A stretch of 64,000 nt of DNA, taken from the NCBI GenBank assembly GCA_004557245.1, contig SFEL01000018.1, positions 1-64,000 on the forward strand, in the 5' to 3' direction. Below, piece by piece: positions 49,897 to 59,024 of this stretch. The first letter of the stretch is position 1; each line of letters begins with the position of its first letter. The notes under the pieces were generated by a model that saw nothing but the letters and a program-made list of their open reading frames with translations, did not search any database and was not told the origin of the DNA. This DNA is from Clostridiales bacterium. Its GTDB lineage: Bacteria > Bacillota > Clostridia > Christensenellales > CAG-138. The translations under genes were made by a program, and so were the position numbers.

Positions 49897-50892
49897 CTAC
49901 ATATCCACTTCCAATCCTATGCCCAGCTGCCTTGCCTTGGCGTATATGCGCTCTGCGGTGACAAGGTCCAGCACCGCGGAGCCTACGGACTTGAACAGGG
50001 TTATCTCGGAGTCGCTCTCGCGGCCGGGGGTGACGCCGTTTATCAACTGGCCCAGCTCGCCGGTCATGCGGTCCCTGCTGTATTCGCCCCGGTCGATGGG
50101 CTGAAGTATGTCGCCGGCCTCCCCAAGTACGCCGTCCAGCGTGTCGGCATAGACCTTGCCGGCGTGGGTCAGCGTGTAGGAGTCTATCTCTACCATGTCG
50201 TAGGTAAAGGAGCCTATGCCGTTCACGTGGGCGCCGGGCTTCAGGAGCCTGCCGTCGAATACGGGAGAGGCGGCGGTGGTGGCGGCGGTGATTACGTCCG
50301 CGTCGGCTATGGCCTCCTCGGGGGAATGGACGGCGACTATCTTTGTATTGAACCTGCCCGCGAATTTTTCGCTCATGGCTCTGGCAAAGGCCTCCGCCTT
50401 CTCAAAGGTGCGGCAGTAGACCTTGGCAAGCTCTATATCCCGCACGGTGAGAACGGCCTCAAGCTGGCCCTCCGCCTGACCTCCCGCGCCGAAGAGGGCG
50501 AAAACCCTGCTGTCCCTGCGGGCGAGAAGGTCTGTAGCCGCGCCGGCCACAGCGCCTGTGCGCACCCGCGTCAGGTATGTGCCGTCCATCACCGAGCATA
50601 CCGCGCCGGTGGAGTCGTCCATCAAAACCATGGTGGCGGGGACGCTGGGAAGGCCCCGCTTGGGGTTATCCGGATATACTGAAACTATCTTTACGCCAAG
50701 GGCGGAAGCGCCGGGGGCATAGCCGTACATGTACAATGCAGAGCCGTTATATGCGGGTACCTGAAGGTTGGCGCGAAGAGGTATGTCGGTATCGCCTTTG
50801 GAGTAGAGGGCCAGCGCGTCCTTATCGGCCTGTATGGCCTCCGCCATGGTGAATACCTTTGCCATGTCTTGCCTTGTGAGCAGGGTTATCAT
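49897..50892 (-). CDS. Ornithine cyclodeaminase/mu-crystallin family enzyme
   Basis: 331 residues. NAD(P)-binding Rossmann core with FALFGAGGQAEGQLEAV (about 128-145), the upstream DGTYLTRVRTGAVAGAATDLLAR, and INGIGSFTYDMVEID. The family includes ornithine cyclodeaminase, alanine dehydrogenase and imine reductases, so the substrate is uncertain. No amino-acid pathway genes adjoin it. Single transcript with hairpin copy E at its 3' side. Confidence 0.9.
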   Translation of the reverse strand: MITLLTRQDMAKVFTMAEAIQADKDALALYSKGDTDIPLRANLQVPAYNGSALYMYGYAPGASALGVKIVSVYPDNPKRGLPSVPATMVLMDDSTGAVCSVMDGTYLTRVRTGAVAGAATDLLARRDSRVFALFGAGGQAEGQLEAVLTVRDIELAKVYCRTFEKAEAFARAMSEKFAGRFNTKIVAVHSPEEAIADADVITAATTAASPVFDGRLLKPGAHVNGIGSFTYDMVEIDSYTLTHAGKVYADTLDGVLGEAGDILQPIDRGEYSRDRMTGELGQLINGVTPGRESDSEITLFKSVGSAVLDLVTAERIYAKARQLGIGLEVDM

Positions 50893-51068
50893 GATATATA
50901 CGTCCTTTCATTCCTGTTTTTTATTGTAATTATTTACCGGCTGTCCTTACATGATTTTACCCTCGGGCGATACCGCCGTCAATAAGGGCGGGCATATTTG
51001 CTGTACGGCGCAGCCTTTTTTTGGTATAATTGCGTTATAATTTATATAAGGATACCGGAGGTGGGGCT

Positions 51069-52058
51069 ATGCTGGGAAAGGGCGAAAAAAGGCTTGTGGC
51101 GGCGTATTCCGCGGCGCATTTTGCCGTGGACCTGTGCTGCGCAATGTTAGTGCTGCCTGCGGCCCGGGCGGCCTCGGATAAGGCCATGGCGCTGCTCATA
51201 TATAACTTCTGCGCCTTCGCCATGCAGCTCCCAATAGGGGTGCTGGCGGACAGATATGGCGGCGGCAGATATTTTTCCGCCATAGGCTGCCTTATGGTGG
51301 CCCTGGGCGGGCTGCTGCCCTCCCCCATGCTCACCGCCGTCGTATGCGGGCTGGGCAACGCGGCCTTCCATATAGGCGGCGGGGCGGACGTAATGGCGGT
51401 GACGGAGGGGGCAAAATACCTTGGCATATACGTTTCACCCGGGGCAATGGGCATATTCCTCGGCGCGCTGGCCTCGCGGGCGGGGCGGAGCCTTGCCGCC
51501 TTCGCCGCCTGCCTCATGCTCGCCTGCGCCGCGGCTATAATGGTCCTTTGCAGGGAGGGCGCAGGGCCGGGGAGCCCAGAGCTGCCCCGGGGACGGGAGC
51601 AGTGGCTGCGGCTTATGAGCCTGCTGGCGGTGGTGACGCTAAGGAGCTACGGCGGGGTGATAATGTCCTTCCCGTGGAGGGCCGGCGCGTGGGCGTGGAT
51701 AGCCGCGCTGTGCGTGGTGGGCGGCAAGTGCATAGGCGGCTTTGCCTCGGACCGCTTCGGGGAGGTGCGCTCCGCCACCGTCACGCTGAGCGCCGCCGCC
51801 ATAGCGCTGATATTCTCTGCGTTCCCGCTGCCGGGGGCGCTGGGGCTGCTGCTTTTTAATATGTCCATGCCCGTAACGCTGTACGCCGCAAGGGATATAC
51901 TGAGGGAGGGCAGGGCCACCGCCTTCGGGCTGCTCACCCTGGGGCTTTTCCTCGGCATGCTGCCCGCCTTTTCCGGGGCCTCCGGCAGCGGGCAGGATTA
52001 CGCCATGATCTGCCTGATCTCCATAATGCTGATACGGGTGGGGGTGGGCAAAAGGTGA
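51069..52058 (+). CDS. MFS-like membrane transporter, short
   Basis: 329 residues from the ATG at 51069 (GGAGGTGG site). About ten hydrophobic helices; the loop GVLADRYGGGRYF matches the conserved motif A of major facilitator proteins, and FASDRFGEVRS is its repeat in the second half. At 329 residues it is shorter than the usual ~400. Heads a three-gene set with the small membrane protein and the SH3-like surface protein; substrate unknown. Very GC-rich and alanine/glycine-heavy. Confidence 0.75.
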   Translation: MLGKGEKRLVAAYSAAHFAVDLCCAMLVLPAARAASDKAMALLIYNFCAFAMQLPIGVLADRYGGGRYFSAIGCLMVALGGLLPSPMLTAVVCGLGNAAFHIGGGADVMAVTEGAKYLGIYVSPGAMGIFLGALASRAGRSLAAFAACLMLACAAAIMVLCREGAGPGSPELPRGREQWLRLMSLLAVVTLRSYGGVIMSFPWRAGAWAWIAALCVVGGKCIGGFASDRFGEVRSATVTLSAAAIALIFSAFPLPGALGLLLFNMSMPVTLYAARDILREGRATAFGLLTLGLFLGMLPAFSGASGSGQDYAMICLISIMLIRVGVGKR

Positions 52059-52387
52059 TGCTGCGCGCCATGGGCTTATCGCTGCTGCTGACGGAGCTGA
52101 TAGAGCTTTCCGCCGCCCTGCTGCTGAAGAAGAGGGAGGATATAGGGCTCATCGCCCTTGCAAACCTTATGACCAACCCGGCGGTGGTATACCTTTCGCT
52201 GCTGACGAAGGCCCTGAGGCCGGGGCTTTACCCGGCGGCGGCCGCCGTGACGGAGCTTTTAGCTGTGCTGACGGAGGGTTACGCCTACAAAAGGCGCGCC
52301 GCCAAAATAGCCCGCCCCATGCTTTTTTCCCTGTGCATGAACGCCCTCTCCTTTGGGACGGGGCTTGTGATAAAGCTGATATTTTAA
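52058..52387 (+). CDS. Small integral membrane protein
   Basis: 109 residues from the ATG at 52058, overlapping the preceding stop by one base (TGATG). Three or four hydrophobic helices. The segment ALANLMTNPAVVYLSLL and the later TELLAVLTEGYAYKRR (with acidic residues inside the membrane region) are reminiscent of an uncharacterised Clostridia family. Position between the MFS-like gene and the surface protein suggests a joint complex. Confidence 0.7.
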   Translation: MLRAMGLSLLLTELIELSAALLLKKREDIGLIALANLMTNPAVVYLSLLTKALRPGLYPAAAAVTELLAVLTEGYAYKRRAAKIARPMLFSLCMNALSFGTGLVIKLIF

Positions 52388-52402
52388 GGAGGTACGGATA
52401 AT

Positions 52403-53158
52403 ATGAAAAGGATCTTTTGCGCGCTGCTTGCGGCGGCAATGCTGCTCCTGCCCTGTATGGCGCTTGCGGACGTGATACTTGAGCCGGAGGACAGCTTTTA
52501 CAAAAGGCACAGCGACCAATGCACCTATCAGGTCGGCAGGACCTACATAGCCTCCGGCGAGGGCGGCTCCGCCCCGGTATACGGCGCGCCGGACAGGGGG
52601 GAGCTCCGCCGGCTGAGCAACGGCGAGGAGACCGTCTGCCAGTGGCTCTATACCGATGAGAACGGCGCTCAGTGGGCGCTGATAAGCGACGGCAGCGGCT
52701 GGATAAACCTCTATGACTTCAAGGTAAAATACGACTGGGTGGAGTTTGAAAGGGAGCATAAGGACGAGATAAAGCATGAGGACGCAGAGGTGGACGCCGC
52801 CAAGGGGGCGGGGGATACCATAATATTCTACGACTACCCCGGCTCCGAGAGGAAGGCCTTTGACCTAAGCCTCGGCGCATTTGGCAGCGACAAGATAACC
52901 GTGGACACGACCTATACCGACGGGGAGGGCCGCAGATGGGGCTTTATCGGCTACTGGTACGGCTACCGCAATCTCTGGATAAGCCTTGACGACCCGACTG
53001 TGGAGGTTCCGCCCGCGGCGGAGCAGCCCGCCCCGGTGAGCACCGGCGCGCCTGCGTACCTGCCCCCTAAGGGAGGCGGCGCGCCCATGATAATCGGCGG
53101 CGGCCTCGCCGCCTTAGCCGCCCTCATAGCGGCAGGGCTGATAAGGAAAAAGAAGTAA
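52403..53158 (+). CDS. Surface protein with SH3-like domains and C-terminal anchor
   Basis: 251 residues. Signal peptide (MKRIFCALLAAAMLLLPCMALA), two SH3-like stretches (about 35-110 with VCQWLYTDENGAQWALI; about 130-195 with YTDGEGRRWGFIGYWYGYR), a proline-rich spacer, one C-terminal transmembrane helix (about 227-247), and a KKK tail. It should sit on the outer face of the membrane, anchored at its C-terminus. Both halves have the TDxxGxxW pattern, so an internal duplication is likely. Third gene of the MFS-like set; AAGGAGG site. Confidence 0.75.
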   Translation: MKRIFCALLAAAMLLLPCMALADVILEPEDSFYKRHSDQCTYQVGRTYIASGEGGSAPVYGAPDRGELRRLSNGEETVCQWLYTDENGAQWALISDGSGWINLYDFKVKYDWVEFEREHKDEIKHEDAEVDAAKGAGDTIIFYDYPGSERKAFDLSLGAFGSDKITVDTTYTDGEGRRWGFIGYWYGYRNLWISLDDPTVEVPPAAEQPAPVSTGAPAYLPPKGGGAPMIIGGGLAALAALIAAGLIRKKK

Positions 53159-53177
53159 GCCGAAAAAACTTCACTGT

Positions 53178-53202
53178 CCGGGTGTTGTGCTGCAACACCC
53201 GG
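53178..53202. terminator. Hairpin after the SH3-like gene
   Basis: Stem CCGGGTGTTG/CAACACCCGG of ten base pairs with loop TGCTG, followed by ATGTTTTA. The right-hand side also carries the promoter of the next gene, so it may act both as terminator and as leader structure. Confidence 0.75.
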
Positions 53203-53214
53203 ATGTTTTATAAT
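53185..53214 (+). promoter_or_regulatory. Promoter of the dUTPase gene, overlapping the hairpin
   Basis: TTGTGC (53185-53190) and TATAAT (53209-53214) with an 18-base spacer. The -35 element lies inside the preceding terminator hairpin. The start codon follows at 53244 with an AGGGGG site. Confidence 0.6.
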
Positions 53215-53243
53215 ATGTGTACATACAATTAGGGGGAATAGGT

Positions 53244-53750
53244 ATGGTAAAGCTGTGGTTTGCGAAGGTAAGGCCGGATGGGGTGATACCCTCAAAGAGG
53301 GACGAGGACGCGGGATACGATATATTCCTCGCCTTTGACGGGGAGTATATACGCCTCGAGCCCCACGAGACCAAGCTGCTGCCCACCGGCATAGCCAGCG
53401 CCTTTGAGCCCGGGTATTATTTCCAGATACAGGAGCGGGGCTCCACCGGCTCAAGGGGGATAGGCAAGCGCTGCGGCGTGATAGACTCCGGCTACCGGGG
53501 GGAATGGTTCGTGCCCATGACAAACCTGAACACCGTCCCGCTGTACTTTGCAAAGGAATCGGCAGGGGAATACCTGGAGGGGCTGAAGGAGCGGGGCGAG
53601 CGCTTCAACGTATACTACATAACTAAGGCGGTGTGCCAGGCGGTGCTGCTGCCGGTGCCGGAGACGGAAATAACCGAGATACCCTATGACGAGCTTATGG
53701 AGATGAAGTCGCTGCGCATGACGGGCAGCCTCGGAAGCAGCGGCAAATAG
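53244..53750 (+). CDS. dut: dUTP diphosphatase-like enzyme
   Basis: 168 residues from the ATG at 53244, preferred because AGGGGG lies upstream; the frame opens 27 bases earlier without a site. Trimeric dUTPase fold: motif 1 DEDAGYDIF, motif 2 ERGSTGSRGIG, motif 3 GVIDSGYRGEW, motif 4 CQAVLLPV. The final glycine-rich segment TGSLGSSGK is the motif 5 equivalent. It converts dUTP to dUMP and keeps uracil out of DNA. An insert (about 100-130, AGEYLEGLKERGERFNV) makes it longer than the smallest homologues. Confidence 0.88.
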   Translation: MVKLWFAKVRPDGVIPSKRDEDAGYDIFLAFDGEYIRLEPHETKLLPTGIASAFEPGYYFQIQERGSTGSRGIGKRCGVIDSGYRGEWFVPMTNLNTVPLYFAKESAGEYLEGLKERGERFNVYYITKAVCQAVLLPVPETEITEIPYDELMEMKSLRMTGSLGSSGK

Positions 53751-53792
53751 CAGGAATTATATTTCCCTGGAAATAAAAATGGAGGCGAATAT

Positions 53793-54953
53793 ATGGCTAA
53801 CATAATGGATTACATACAGTGGCGCGGCGACCTGACCTTTTCGGAAAAGCCCTTCAACGAGGTGGACGGTCTGATATTCGCGGAGCTGTCGTATATAGAT
53901 TATTCCAACATAGTGCCCAATACCGTGGTTGAGGGCATAACCATAAAGCGGGCGGCAGAGGAGTACTTTCTGAAGTATCCCGACAGCCGCGGCAGGCTTG
54001 GCATAGTAGTCCCGGACAGCATACACGACCTGCTCAGGGCAGTGGGAAACAGCGAGAGATTCGGCAGCGTGGTATTATCCGGCTATGTGGCCGAGACCAG
54101 CGAGGAGAGGGAGGAGCAGTTCAGCGCCGTTACCTTCACCATTGGGGACGGGATACGCTGCATAGCCTTCCGGGGTACCGACGACACCATAGTGGGCTGG
54201 AAGGAGAATTTCAACATGTGCTACATGTTTCCCGTACCGGCCCAGAGCGATGCGGCAAATTACCTGAACATGGTGGCGGCGGACTGGAATAAGGACCTCA
54301 TAATCACCGGCCACTCCAAGGGAGGCAACCTTGCAGTATACGCGGCGGCATACTGCCTACCAGAGGCGCAGGAGCACATAACCGCCGTATACAACTTCGA
54401 TGGCCCCGGGTTCCCCACCAGCCAGATAACCCTGGAAAATTACGGCCGCATACGCGGACTCATGACTACCCTGCTGCCCGAGGCGGATATAGTGGGCATA
54501 CTTCTGGATCACGAGGATCAGTACCATGCGGTAAAGAGCAACGCCGTAGGGGTGTGGCAGCACGATGGCTTCTCATGGGAGCTGATGGGTACGAAATTCA
54601 TATACAGCGAGGATATAAAGAGCAGCAGCAAGCGCAAGGACAAGACCCTCAGGGCATGGGTGGACGATATGGATATGGAGCTTCGGGAGCAGTTCGTCAA
54701 CAAGCTCTTTTCATTCTGCAAGAGCACTGACGCCCGCACCCTCACCGACCTGAAACGGGATCCCATAGGCCTGATGAACGCCATAAACGGAGCGTTTGAA
54801 GACGAGGAGACGAGGGAGGTGCTGAAAAGGTCCCTCTCCATGCTGCTCTCCGAGGATAAGACCCACCGCTACGCCGCCGCCCAGGACAGCTTCAGGCGGC
54901 TCAAGGGAAAGGTGAGCAAGCGGGCGTCCATGGCGATGAGGAAGAGGAAGTAG
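53793..54953 (+). CDS. DUF2974 (Mbeg1-like) alpha/beta hydrolase
   Basis: 386 residues. Lipase-like fold with the nucleophile elbow GHSKGGNLAVYAA (Ser near 172) and an IAFRGTDDTIVGWKENF stretch as in class 3 lipases. The family is common in gut Firmicutes, annotated Mbeg1-like or DUF2974. No signal peptide, so an intracellular lipid or ester is the likely substrate. A lysine/arginine-rich C-terminal tail (RLKGKVSKRASMAMRKRK) might contact membranes or nucleic acid. GGAGGCG site. Convergent with a lipoprotein gene ten bases away. Confidence 0.88.
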   Translation: MANIMDYIQWRGDLTFSEKPFNEVDGLIFAELSYIDYSNIVPNTVVEGITIKRAAEEYFLKYPDSRGRLGIVVPDSIHDLLRAVGNSERFGSVVLSGYVAETSEEREEQFSAVTFTIGDGIRCIAFRGTDDTIVGWKENFNMCYMFPVPAQSDAANYLNMVAADWNKDLIITGHSKGGNLAVYAAAYCLPEAQEHITAVYNFDGPGFPTSQITLENYGRIRGLMTTLLPEADIVGILLDHEDQYHAVKSNAVGVWQHDGFSWELMGTKFIYSEDIKSSSKRKDKTLRAWVDDMDMELREQFVNKLFSFCKSTDARTLTDLKRDPIGLMNAINGAFEDEETREVLKRSLSMLLSEDKTHRYAAAQDSFRRLKGKVSKRASMAMRKRK

Positions 54954-54963
54954 CGGGGCTGGT

Positions 54964-56031
54964 TCAGAGCATATATCGGGCTGCGGGCAGAGCGCTGCTC
55001 TCTATGGTGTACACGGCCTTGCCGTTTTCCGTGCTGCGGCTGACGACGTGCAGCAGCTCCGCGCACAATTCCTCCTCGCTCAGCACGGTGGGAAGCACCC
55101 GCACCTTTACCTCGCCGGCGCCGTCGCTCAGCATAGCCTCATAGACGGTCCCTCCCAGAAGAATATCGGCAAAGGCGCTGTAATAAAAGCCCTCGCCCGC
55201 GGAAAGGATCCCCTCCAGCCTCCCCACCGCAAGGAACTTTCCCTCCCCGGGGGCTGCGGACTCCATTTCCTCCACCGTGACTACCTCGGCCGGCCAGTTC
55301 CTGTATTTGAAATCACCGGCGAAATCCTCCGCCTGCATGGCGAGGAAATTCTCGCTTTTAAGTATGGTTATGGAGGAAAAGAGGTATTTCTCCGCCGCTT
55401 CGCTCCAGGAATATTCGCACAGGCTGTATGTATTGCCGCTCCTGCCCCTCAGCAGGGCAGTCTGCACGCCGCCGTATTCCAGGCCCGCCAGCATTTCTCC
55501 CGCCCTGTCCGCCATGCCGGCGGCATATTGAGAATCGCCTATGATATCTCCGGCGGCAGCGAAGGCGGCGGGAGTATCATTTTCGCAAAAGCGCCGTATC
55601 CGCTCATCCTCCTGTTTTATGGTGAAGTTCAGGTTCACGTCCCGCTCCGGCGTTCCGTCCGGCAGGCTGCGGCTTGGCCAGCAGTGCATATTGACCATGC
55701 CAGCGCCCCCCTCGCCATCGGTTACCGGCACTATTTCCGTGATCTGGAATTTTTCGCTGCCGGGGAGAAGGCTGGAGTCCTGCCGGGAGCTGTATGCAAA
55801 GGAGGTATCCTCGCTTATAGTCCAGCCCCAGCTGTATCTGCTCATGATCTCCCCCATATCGCCATAGGCAGGGGGATAGCCGTATTCTGTCTCCGCCGCA
55901 GGAGACGGCGAGGGCTCCGCCGTGCTGTAAGGGGAAGGAACCGCATCCTGCACTTCGTCGGCCTGCTGGCAGCCGCACAGCAGGGCGCACAGCAGGGCGC
56001 ACAGCAGAGGCGCGATTTTACCTTTTTTCAT
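54964..56031 (-). CDS. Lipoprotein, function unknown
   Basis: 355 residues. Lipoprotein signal MKKGKIAPLLCALLCALLCGC with lipidation at Cys21, then an acidic/proline linker and a globular region (about 55-355) including YGYPPAYGDMGEIMSRY, LNFTIKQEDERIRRFCEND and a C-terminal domain from ~245 (KFLAVGRLEGILSAGEG). The signal contains a direct repeat (LLCALLCALLCG). No motif tells its task. The secreted low-GC protein lies 27 bases upstream on the same strand. Confidence 0.75.
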   Translation of the reverse strand: MKKGKIAPLLCALLCALLCGCQQADEVQDAVPSPYSTAEPSPSPAAETEYGYPPAYGDMGEIMSRYSWGWTISEDTSFAYSSRQDSSLLPGSEKFQITEIVPVTDGEGGAGMVNMHCWPSRSLPDGTPERDVNLNFTIKQEDERIRRFCENDTPAAFAAAGDIIGDSQYAAGMADRAGEMLAGLEYGGVQTALLRGRSGNTYSLCEYSWSEAAEKYLFSSITILKSENFLAMQAEDFAGDFKYRNWPAEVVTVEEMESAAPGEGKFLAVGRLEGILSAGEGFYYSAFADILLGGTVYEAMLSDGAGEVKVRVLPTVLSEEELCAELLHVVSRSTENGKAVYTIESSALPAARYML

Positions 56032-56058
56032 TGATCATCTCCTCCTCTATGCTATGAC

Positions 56059-56628
56059 CTAAAAACCGCTGGGAACCGATATGCACACATGGGGATCATA
56101 ACCGTCGCTCTCCGTGGCTCCTTCAATTATCCTGAATGTTGAATTTTGACCGGCAGGTATACTTTGGCATTCAACCAAATAATAATGCCCGCTATTTGCG
56201 CTGTTCAATTTTCCGCAATAGGTACAATAATCCCCATAGTATTCATCCATTCTCATCATATAGTCTGAGGCCTGAGCACCATAATAGGGGCAAACTACGG
56301 ATCTGGTTTTGGTATTTTCTACCCATGTCCTGAGCGACATTGAATTCCGTCCGCATTTGTAGCAGTACGCTCTTGTCGGCGTTTCATCGATAACAAAGAT
56401 TGAGCTTTCTATATCTGATAAAGAATAATTCAATATCTCATCAACTGAATCCACATAAACTATTTTTCTTTTTTCTGAAAATTGATCATGAGTATGACCG
56501 CAATGTATAGCGGCGGAACGGTCACCTGCAATTGTTCCAGCTGCATTGGTTGCTGCTGATATACCATTCATCGAGAGTATTATCAGAATAAGAACCATGG
56601 AAATAGCTAACCTAAACTTGTTTTTCAT
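56059..56628 (-). CDS. Secreted cysteine-rich protein in a low-GC patch
   Basis: 189 residues from the ATG at 56628, nine bases after GGAGG; an in-frame ATG three codons earlier sits too close to that site. N-terminal signal segment (FRLAISMVLILIILSMNGISA). The mature part has CYKCG and CTYCGK pairs plus a lone CPYYG, suggesting a zinc- or disulfide-stabilised fold. Base composition is clearly AT-richer than its neighbours, and isoleucine is spelled with ATT, ATC and ATA rather than almost only ATA, so it may be a recent arrival. Function unknown. Confidence 0.7.
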   Translation of the reverse strand: MKNKFRLAISMVLILIILSMNGISAATNAAGTIAGDRSAAIHCGHTHDQFSEKRKIVYVDSVDEILNYSLSDIESSIFVIDETPTRAYCYKCGRNSMSLRTWVENTKTRSVVCPYYGAQASDYMMRMDEYYGDYCTYCGKLNSANSGHYYLVECQSIPAGQNSTFRIIEGATESDGYDPHVCISVPSGF

Positions 56629-56862
56629 TAAAATCATCCTCCTTTACTTTAAGTAGCGGCAGCTTTGAATTACATCGACTTGAAAAGAATATTCGGGAAT
56701 GATGACATGGCGGAGTCGCCGCCCTGAAGCGTTATCTGTTGTGCTGATTTCCTACACATTTATTTTACCATGATCATAAAGGTTTTAATATGCCGCACAA
56801 GCGTAAATATGTAAATAATATATGAATAAATCACGCTGAAAAGCTGCACATCCAAAAAACAG

Positions 56863-56889
56863 AAAAAAGCGGCGTTAAGCCGCTTTTTT
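56863..56889. terminator. Bidirectional terminator at the end of the FBPase gene
   Basis: Perfect 11-base-pair stem AAAAAAGCGGC/GCCGCTTTTTT with loop GTTAA. It lies eight bases past the FBPase stop on the minus strand. The remaining bases from 56629 to 56862 are AT-rich and hold only the expected promoter region of the secreted protein. Confidence 0.92.
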
Positions 56890-56896
56890 GATGCTC

Positions 56897-58864
56897 TTAT
56901 ATCCTTCCCGTAGAGTCCGTCTTTATGGCGCCGCTGCGGTAGGCGTCGAGAAGGGCGTTAAGATCCTCTATGCGGCGCTTTATGCCCTCTCCGGCGTCGG
57001 TATCGGATATCATGAGCCTGCGGGGAAGGTTTTCCACTATAAAGGAATGTGAGGTTATATCCTTCTTGCCGTGTATTGCCTCCTCCCGGGTGGTAAAGGG
57101 CTCGTGGGCGGCGATGCGCATTCCGTGGGAGCTGAAGAACATTGTGTAGCCCGCTATGCCTGTCTGCTTGTGGTAGGCCTTGCAGAAGCCGCCGTCTATG
57201 ACTACCAGGCGGCCGCCCCCCTTGCGAGGGTCTTCCCCCTCTTTTACCTTTACGGGCATGTGGCCGTTTATGATGCGGCTCCAGGGCTTGTGCAGGTCGA
57301 AGTCGTCCAGTATCCTGCGGCAGAATTCCTCGCTGCCGTAGTAGACGTAATAGGGGTTCTTGGGTTCCGTATATGCGGCTTTGTCCTCGATGAGAGCCCG
57401 TTCGAAGGTGGTTATTTTTGTCCTGCCGCAAATCGGGGAATTCCTGCCGCACCAGAGGAACCAGAGAAAGTCCAGCCCGCGCAGCCGCTCCATGCTGCCT
57501 TCGGGGGCGAAGTAGCCCTGACGCGCCAGCCTGTCCGCCCAGTCCAGAAATGCCCGTCCCTTGAGGGGAGTATCGGAATAAAGGGAAAACTCCATGAACT
57601 CGCCATTGCCGTCGCAGGGTATGCAGCCGTGATAGAGCAGGTTGCCGTTGTGCCTGCGGTATATGGAGCCTACGGAATAGAGGAACCGGGTGTGGGTCTG
57701 GAGCTTTTCGCTGCGGCGGAAGCTGGAGACAAGCCCGTCTATTATATCCTGCTCCTCGGGGGTGAGCTTGTTGGGGTCAGCGGGGTCTATGGTGGGAAAG
57801 TCGGTATCCCGGAGGGGGTATACCGTGCCGTCTATCTCTATGGTGCCGTCCTTGTAGTTTATGCGGGAGAGCATATCCCGGTCAGACATCTGGTACTCAG
57901 GCCGGCGGGCTATTATCTGCCCCTCCAGCTTGAACATTATTACGCACATCGCCTTGTGCATGCGGGAGAACAGCTCGCTGTCCCGGGGCAGGCTGTGTCC
58001 CGCCGGCAGGACCCGGGGCCGGAATACCGCCGCATCCCTGTATGTGACGTCGCTGAACACCGCCAGGGGCAGAAGGTTTATGCCGTAGGCGTTTTCCAGC
58101 ATATCCATGTTGTCATACTGTATGCAGTTCTTTACGGCGATGGCCACGCACACCGGGCTGCCGGCGGCCGCGCCCATCCACAGCACGTCGTGGTTGCCCC
58201 ACTGTATGTCCACGCTGTGGTGGCCCATGAGGTTGTCCAGAATTACGTCGGCGTGGGGGCCGCGGTCGAATATGTCGCCGACTATGTGCAGGGTATCCAC
58301 GGCCATGCGCTTTATGAAGGTGCACAGCTCCGTTATGAGCGTATCCGCCGTGCCGGTGTCTATTACGGAGCGGATTATGTTGTCGTAATAGGTATGCTTG
58401 TTGTGCTGGTCCTGTGGATTGAGGAGCTCCTCCATTATGTATGCAAAGTCCTGCGGCAGCGCCTTGCGCACCTTGGAGCGGGAGTACTTTGACGCAGTGT
58501 AGCGGGCCATCTCGATCAGCCTGTGCAGCGTCACCCTGTACCAGTCGTTAAGGCCGAAGGAGGCCCTTTCGTGTATGCCGTGGAGGGTCTCGACGGGATA
58601 GTATATGAGCACCGCAAGGCCGCGGCGTTCCTCTGAAGTCAGGGTGCTTTCAAACAGCTCGTCTATCTTTTCGCATATTGCCCCAGAGGCGTTGTTGAGT
58701 ATATGGAGGAAGGCCTCATGCTCGCCGTGTATGTCGCTCATGAAGTGCTCGGTGCCCTTTGGAAGGCTGCGTATGGCCTCCAGCTTTATTATCTCCGCAC
58801 AGGCGGACTGTACCGAAGGGAACTCCCTTGAAAGCAAGGTTAAGTAGCGGATATCCTGCTCCAT
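56897..58864 (-). CDS. fbp: Class III fructose-1,6-bisphosphatase
   Basis: 655 residues, the Firmicutes-type enzyme of gluconeogenesis with a calcineurin-like metal centre. Visible: FMSDIHGEHEAFLHIL near residue 42, VDTLHIVGDIFDRGPHADVI, DIQWGNHDVLWMGAAAGSP, INGHMPVKVKEGEDP and VIDGGFCKAYH. Length is close to that of the Bacillus enzyme. It removes the 1-phosphate from fructose-1,6-bisphosphate in the cytoplasm. Single gene between hairpin repeats. Confidence 0.96.
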   Translation of the reverse strand: MEQDIRYLTLLSREFPSVQSACAEIIKLEAIRSLPKGTEHFMSDIHGEHEAFLHILNNASGAICEKIDELFESTLTSEERRGLAVLIYYPVETLHGIHERASFGLNDWYRVTLHRLIEMARYTASKYSRSKVRKALPQDFAYIMEELLNPQDQHNKHTYYDNIIRSVIDTGTADTLITELCTFIKRMAVDTLHIVGDIFDRGPHADVILDNLMGHHSVDIQWGNHDVLWMGAAAGSPVCVAIAVKNCIQYDNMDMLENAYGINLLPLAVFSDVTYRDAAVFRPRVLPAGHSLPRDSELFSRMHKAMCVIMFKLEGQIIARRPEYQMSDRDMLSRINYKDGTIEIDGTVYPLRDTDFPTIDPADPNKLTPEEQDIIDGLVSSFRRSEKLQTHTRFLYSVGSIYRRHNGNLLYHGCIPCDGNGEFMEFSLYSDTPLKGRAFLDWADRLARQGYFAPEGSMERLRGLDFLWFLWCGRNSPICGRTKITTFERALIEDKAAYTEPKNPYYVYYGSEEFCRRILDDFDLHKPWSRIINGHMPVKVKEGEDPRKGGGRLVVIDGGFCKAYHKQTGIAGYTMFFSSHGMRIAAHEPFTTREEAIHGKKDITSHSFIVENLPRRLMISDTDAGEGIKRRIEDLNALLDAYRSGAIKTDSTGRI

Positions 58865-58960
58865 AAATAAACGCCTCCAAAAGTTTATTTTATAGATGTA
58901 TTATAACATATAAGATTTAAAAATAAATAAGAGAAACCCTTATTGAAGCTTTCCCCCCCT

Positions 58961-59024
58961 CTTCTTTCTCTTTTCTTTTCAGGAGAAAAGAAAAGCAGAA
59001 AGAAGCAAAGAGAAAAGAAAAGCC
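58961..59024 (-). repeat. Pyrimidine/purine hairpin repeat (family 2), copy 2
   Basis: Reverse-strand copy of the repeat at 41759-41822. The stem is formed by 58961-58980 and 58985-59005 with one bulged base (58996) and a four-base loop. Relative to copy 1, one C-G pair of the stem has become T-A, and the loop is changed, while the bulge is kept. It directly adjoins the hairpin array 59093-59417. Bases 59025-59092 contain an additional small stem, CCCTTGCGTAGCAAGG (59066-59081). Confidence 0.82.

Noticed and set aside
49731..49961. A 76-codon open frame after the desulfurase-like gene.
   Set aside because: No ribosome site, and its second half runs through repeat copy E and into the antisense of the cyclodeaminase gene.
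57071..58492. A 473-codon open frame antisense to the class III FBPase gene.
   Set aside because: Long antisense frames are common here because of GC-rich codon use; the peptide has no recognisable domain and the opposite strand encodes an unmistakable enzyme.
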